DNA of 64,000 bases, from the NCBI RefSeq assembly GCF_000758705.1, contig NZ_CP009287.1, positions 1,240,001-1,304,000 of the forward strand. The letters are read 5' to 3'. The translations under genes were made by a program, and so were the position numbers. Below are positions 61,145 through 64,000 of the stretch, piece by piece. The notes beneath the pieces were generated by a model that did no database searches, had not been told where the DNA came from, and saw only the letters and a list, made by a program, of their open reading frames with translations. The stretch is from Paenibacillus graminis (GTDB lineage: Bacteria; Bacillota; Bacilli; Paenibacillales; Paenibacillaceae). How positions within the stretch are numbered: position 1 is the first letter of the stretch; each line of letters opens with the position of its first letter.

Positions 61145-61381
61145 AAGTGGAAAAAGTAAAACTAATTCGCTGAAATCCTGGCTGCAGAAGGTTTTAGTTG
61201 GATTTTGTACAACTAATTGCTGCCTATTCATCCCATACAGCCGCCTTCAGCCGAATTAGTGATACTTTTTCCAACATAGGCTACTCCATAAGCCGAATGA
61301 GCTTGATTAGTGATACTTTTTCCAACATAGGCTACATCATAAGCCGAATGAGCTTGATAAATGGTGCCTTTTCCCACTAAG
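61145..61381. repeat. Repeat array, family 3, two units forward and three inverted
   Basis: Forward units begin at 61146 (AGTGGAAAAAGTAAAACTAA) and 61196 (AGTTGGATTTTGTACAACTA). Inverted units have GAATTAGTGATACTTTTTCC at 61253 and related starts at 61304 and 61355, an exact 51-bp step. The first forward unit and first inverted unit are reverse complements over about 28 bp. This is the same family and the same head-on architecture as 44976-45161. Otherwise 61072-61594 has no recognised gene. Confidence 0.85.
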
Positions 61382-61594
61382 GGTGACTAGCTCTATTCAT
61401 ATAATTTTTAGTTCGGTTTATATCACGGGAAAACCTGCGGTTGTCGCAGCATGATACCTGCGGATATCCGCCATCCCAATGCGCTTGCAGAAATCTGTGG
61501 AGTATTTTGTAAAAGTTTTTGCCGGGCATGGTTTAACCTGGTCATGAGGCGGCGTAGAGAAGGAAGCGGAGTTAAACCGCCTGTATTACACATC

Positions 61595-61634
61595 AAAAAA
61601 CGGTACCGGCCATATGAGGCCGGTACCGTTTTTT
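61595..61634. terminator. Bidirectional terminator
   Basis: AAAAAACGGTACCGGCC and GGCCGGTACCGTTTTTT form a perfect 17-bp stem with a 6-nt loop, between a + and a - strand gene. Confidence 0.93.
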
Positions 61635-61667
61635 GACTCTAGAATCTTTCCAAAGCTGTCTCTTCGC

Positions 61668-62882
61668 TTAAGGTGTAACATATACCGCTTCTTCGTTCCG
61701 CGGCTGGGTGGCGGCAGCTGCGGCTACAGCCGCCCGTGCGCCGCGAGGATCCTGGGGCATTCCGGCTGCAGACTTGCCCAGCAACTGCAATACGGTGGAT
61801 GCACAGTGGCTTGGCTGCTGGCGATCAGGGGCGGTACGGCGTCTGCGCAGCTCCTCCAAGCCTGCGTATTCACGCAGCAGCAGTGAGAACCATTTGTCCA
61901 CCACATCCGAATCCAGCACTTCGGCCAGCCCCAATTCTACGAAGTATTGGCAGTTCTTCTCCTCCTGGCCGGGAATGGCGCTGTAAAAAAGCATCGGAAT
62001 ACCCTTGGCCTGGCCTTCCGTACAAGTCATTCCACCAGGTTTGGTAATCAGCAGATCGGAGGCGTCCATCAGCTTGTTAATCTCGCTGCTGTACCCCAGA
62101 ATTTTCACGTTGGGATGGTTCAGGAGCGGATTGGCCCGCATTTTGGCTACGAGCTTTTCGTTACTGCCCATGCAGAAGATCAGTTGGATATGATCCACCC
62201 TCGCAGTGAGCGAGTCCATAACATCCTTCCCGAACATGAGCCCCCAGCCGCCGCCCATAATCAGCACTGTAGGGATATCGGCCAGCCCCAGTTCCTTGCG
62301 GAGCAGTGTTTTGTTCGAACGCCCCCAGAACTTGGGGTGCAGAGGAATTCCGGTAACCGCTACTTTCTCTGGAGATACGCCGCGGCCGGTGAGAATCGAC
62401 TTGACCCGGGAAGTGGACACCAGGTAGCGGTTCGCCTCCTCATTAATCCAGCTTCCGTGTGCATCATAATCTGTAATCAACGTATACAGAGGCACATCGA
62501 GCCCCTGCTGTTTCAACCGGGAAATGACAGCTGCTGGAAGCGGGTGCGTACAAATAATCAGATCGGGCTTAAGCTGCTCGATGACCTGTGAGGCATGTGT
62601 ATAAAAAATCCGGTGAAGTGCCAGCTTGGTCAACCGGTTCAGAGATTTATGATATTGGGTCTTATACATCATGCCGACCAGCTTCGGCTGGCTGCTGACT
62701 GTTTTGCGGTAAGCTGAAAGAATCCAGGGAGCGACCGTAGGATTAAGGAATTTGCCAAGCTCAATCACCCTGCACTGCACATCCGGGCTAAGCCGCTTAA
62801 TTCCTTCGGCCAGAGCATAGGCTGCCCCTGTATGGCCCGTACCGAAGCCTTCCGAAAACAGCAGTACTCTTTTCTTTCGCAT
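61668..62882 (-). CDS. UgtP/MGDG-synthase-like glycosyltransferase
   Basis: A 404-residue GT28-type transferase: N-terminal acceptor domain with LLFSEGFGTGHTGAAYALAEGI, DLIICTHPLPAAVISRLKQQGLDVPLYTLITDYDAHGSWI; donor domain with VLIMGGGWGL, VKILGYSSEINKLMDASDLLITKPGGMTCTEGQAKGIPMLFYSAIPGQEEKNCQYF. Such enzymes add glucose (or galactose) to diacylglycerol to make membrane glycolipids and lipoteichoic acid anchors. The last 50 residues are Ala/Arg-rich and low complexity (RGARAAVAAAAATQPRN), unlike the family core. Monocistronic. Confidence 0.87.
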   Translation of the reverse strand: MRKKRVLLFSEGFGTGHTGAAYALAEGIKRLSPDVQCRVIELGKFLNPTVAPWILSAYRKTVSSQPKLVGMMYKTQYHKSLNRLTKLALHRIFYTHASQVIEQLKPDLIICTHPLPAAVISRLKQQGLDVPLYTLITDYDAHGSWINEEANRYLVSTSRVKSILTGRGVSPEKVAVTGIPLHPKFWGRSNKTLLRKELGLADIPTVLIMGGGWGLMFGKDVMDSLTARVDHIQLIFCMGSNEKLVAKMRANPLLNHPNVKILGYSSEINKLMDASDLLITKPGGMTCTEGQAKGIPMLFYSAIPGQEEKNCQYFVELGLAEVLDSDVVDKWFSLLLREYAGLEELRRRRTAPDRQQPSHCASTVLQLLGKSAAGMPQDPRGARAAVAAAAATQPRNEEAVYVTP

Positions 62883-63078
62883 AAGTTCACCTGCTACTTT
62901 CTTTCATTGGGTAGGATAAATCTTCTCTTACATTATACTAGGGAAATTGTCTCTTTTCTCACATTATACAAATAAGACGTAAATAGAAAGTTAAAACACT
63001 GCAAAAAATAAAAAAATAAAGATTGCGCCCAAGTATTGCAAACGCGGAGGCAAAGTGATAAAGTGGGTATTGACCGAT

Positions 63079-63101
63079 TGACCGAAATAGTAAAACAGTC
63101 A
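63079..63101 (+). promoter_or_regulatory. Putative TetR operator upstream of its gene
   Basis: TGACCG-N...GTAAAACA-GTCA spans 23 bp with TGAC/GTCA ends and shares GTAAAAC-n-GTCA with the 23-bp site at 63786-63808. A further TTGACCGA half site precedes it (63070) and an AGTCA/TGACT pair follows. Confidence 0.5.
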
Positions 63102-63145
63102 CATTATGATGACTGCATTAATTCAGAAAGAGAGGAAGTGCGCAG

Positions 63146-63721
63146 GTGGCTGTGGTAGATCGAAGGCAGCAGGTGCTCCAGGCAGCGACCAAGTCTTTTT
63201 CATTATTTGGCTACAAAGCGACTACAATGGACCAGGTCGCGAAGATCGCCAATGTCGGCAAAGGAACCATCTACACCTTTTTTACGAACAAGGAGCAGTT
63301 GTTTGATGAGATTCTTCGTGATGTCATAATGGATATGAAGGGGATTGCTGAGCGGGAAATCAAGCGGGACCGGTCTTTTTTTGATAATCTGCACCGTGTT
63401 CTGGATGCCCTGCTGGAATTCCGCAGTGAACATGAATTGTTCATCAAGCTGTCCCAGGAAAGCCGTGATTTCGGAACCCCACAGGCTAATGAAGGACTCG
63501 ATAAGATTGAGAACGTCGTATTGGAATACTTGGAGCGGGAGGTGGAGCATGCGATAACCCAGGGGGAAGTCAAGCCCTGTGAACCCAAGATTGTATCGCT
63601 GGTGATGTTCAGGTTGTATATTGTGCTTACAGCCGAACTGAGCAAGGTACATGTACCCTTAACGAAGGAGCAGATCAAATCCTATTTTCATCTGTTTCTG
63701 GCAGAGGGGCTTGCAGAGTAA
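63146..63721 (+). CDS. TetR/AcrR-family transcriptional regulator
   Basis: A 191-residue regulator. Helix-turn-helix at about 8-55: RRQQVLQAATKSFSLFGYKATTMDQVAKIANVGKGTIYTFFTNKEQLFDEIL. The C-terminal ligand domain is helical, resembling the TetR_C_33/YhgD-like group. GTG start 7 nt after GAGGAAG. The next gene is a YhgE/Pip family gene; TetR-YhgE pairs are common in Bacillus (yhgD-yhgE). The shared operator suggests repression of both genes, relieved by an unknown ligand. Confidence 0.9.
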   Translation: MAVVDRRQQVLQAATKSFSLFGYKATTMDQVAKIANVGKGTIYTFFTNKEQLFDEILRDVIMDMKGIAEREIKRDRSFFDNLHRVLDALLEFRSEHELFIKLSQESRDFGTPQANEGLDKIENVVLEYLEREVEHAITQGEVKPCEPKIVSLVMFRLYIVLTAELSKVHVPLTKEQIKSYFHLFLAEGLAE

Positions 63722-63754
63722 CTTCATAACTTGTGAAATGGGCAGCTTCAATCG

Positions 63755-63773
63755 ACTCCGGTAGGAGTTTTTA
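63755..63773 (+). terminator. Short terminator after the TetR gene
   Basis: ACTCC-GGTA-GGAGT followed by TTTTATT. Confidence 0.6.
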
Positions 63774-63785
63774 TTTGCTCTCCAT

Positions 63786-63808
63786 TGACCAATTGGGTAA
63801 AACGGTCA
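63786..63808 (+). promoter_or_regulatory. Second putative TetR operator
   Basis: TGACC (63786-63790) and GGTCA (63804-63808) are perfect 5-bp arms in a 23-bp site that also has GTAAAAC, as in the site at 63079-63101. It lies about 95 bp before the YhgE/Pip gene. Confidence 0.5.
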
Positions 63809-63902
63809 CTCGGTGTTACTGCAAGTTTTCAAAAGAACCGCATTCTTAAAACAGTTTTATAGCATTTTAAAGAGAGCATATGATCAGAAGGAGAGAACCA
63901 GA

Positions 63903-64000
63903 ATGAAATCTTTATCCGTATTTGCCAAGGACCTGGGCGCAGCGCTCAAGAATCCCAAGGTGCTGATTCCCATGTTTGTCGTCCTGTTCATTCCGGTACT
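63903..64000 (+). CDS. YhgE/Pip-family membrane protein, 3' end outside window
   Basis: Only the first 32 residues are visible: a short cytoplasmic start (KSLSVFAKDLGAALKNPKVLI) leading into a membrane helix (PMFVVLFIPV). This N terminus resembles YhgE/Pip-domain proteins, large membrane proteins related to ABC-2-type exporters and phage-infection proteins. A good AGAAGGAGA ribosome site precedes the ATG. Assignment rests on a short stretch plus the TetR neighbour. Confidence 0.6.
   Translation, partial: MKSLSVFAKDLGAALKNPKVLIPMFVVLFIPV

Overview
The window reads as chromosomal DNA of a Paenibacillus-like, spore-forming, motile Firmicute. The reasons are strong AGGAGG-type ribosome sites with frequent TTG and GTG starts, an SLH-anchored surface enzyme, a SleB-type wall hydrolase, a UgtP-like glucolipid synthase, sigma-D-like promoters, a perfect CcpA cre site and many hairpin-rich intergenic repeats. 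No rRNA, tRNA, phage, insertion sequence or CRISPR array was seen. The genus call is an inference from gene content.

Layout. 1-4.9 kb: the end of a Gfo/Idh/MocA oxidoreductase, a dense array of hairpin repeats, a GH20 hexosaminidase and a divergent AraC regulator. 5.1-7.6 kb: a NarL-type two-component system behind a cre-marked promoter. 7.9-24.8 kb: a Wzx/Wzy-type exopolysaccharide locus (Wzz, BY-kinase, GalU, priming phosphosugar transferase, five further glycosyltransferases plus a WecG/TagA-type one, two Wzy-like proteins, a Wzx flippase, UDP-glucose dehydrogenase, and GDP-mannose synthesis). The nucleotide-sugar genes point to a polymer with glucose, glucuronate and mannose; the set resembles what is known of the paenan locus of P. 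polymyxa. 25-32 kb: three secreted glycoside hydrolases (two GH26-PA14 paralogues and an unclassified clan GH-A-like enzyme). The first sits behind a cyclic-di-GMP-I riboswitch and a sigma-D-like promoter, so cleavage of a mannose-containing matrix may be tied to the motile, low c-di-GMP state.

32-44.8 kb: a CPA1 antiporter, Dps, an AIM24 protein, a membrane-anchored coiled-coil protein, an M50-type membrane peptidase, a vWA-like protein missing its vWA core, a WYL regulator and a dipeptide/oligopeptide ABC transporter (order D-F-A-B-C). 44.8-49.9 kb: a second repeat array, modAB without modC, an ECF sigma operon and an excisionase-type molybdate-domain regulator. 50-58.3 kb: a dGTPase-like HD hydrolase, a 1415-residue SLH-GH26-CBM mannanase and a chemotaxis receptor with a sigma-D-like promoter. 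58.4-64 kb: a D-2-hydroxyacid dehydrogenase, ThpR, a SleB-like hydrolase, another repeat array, a UgtP-like glycosyltransferase, and a TetR regulator whose putative operator recurs before a YhgE/Pip-family gene cut by the window end.

The most interesting non-coding signals are the riboswitch before the mannanase, two homologous intergenic RNA elements inside the polysaccharide locus whose stems are kept by compensatory changes, a galU leader with two mutually exclusive hairpins, and four intergenic repeat arrays from three unrelated sequence families that share a period of about 51 bp.
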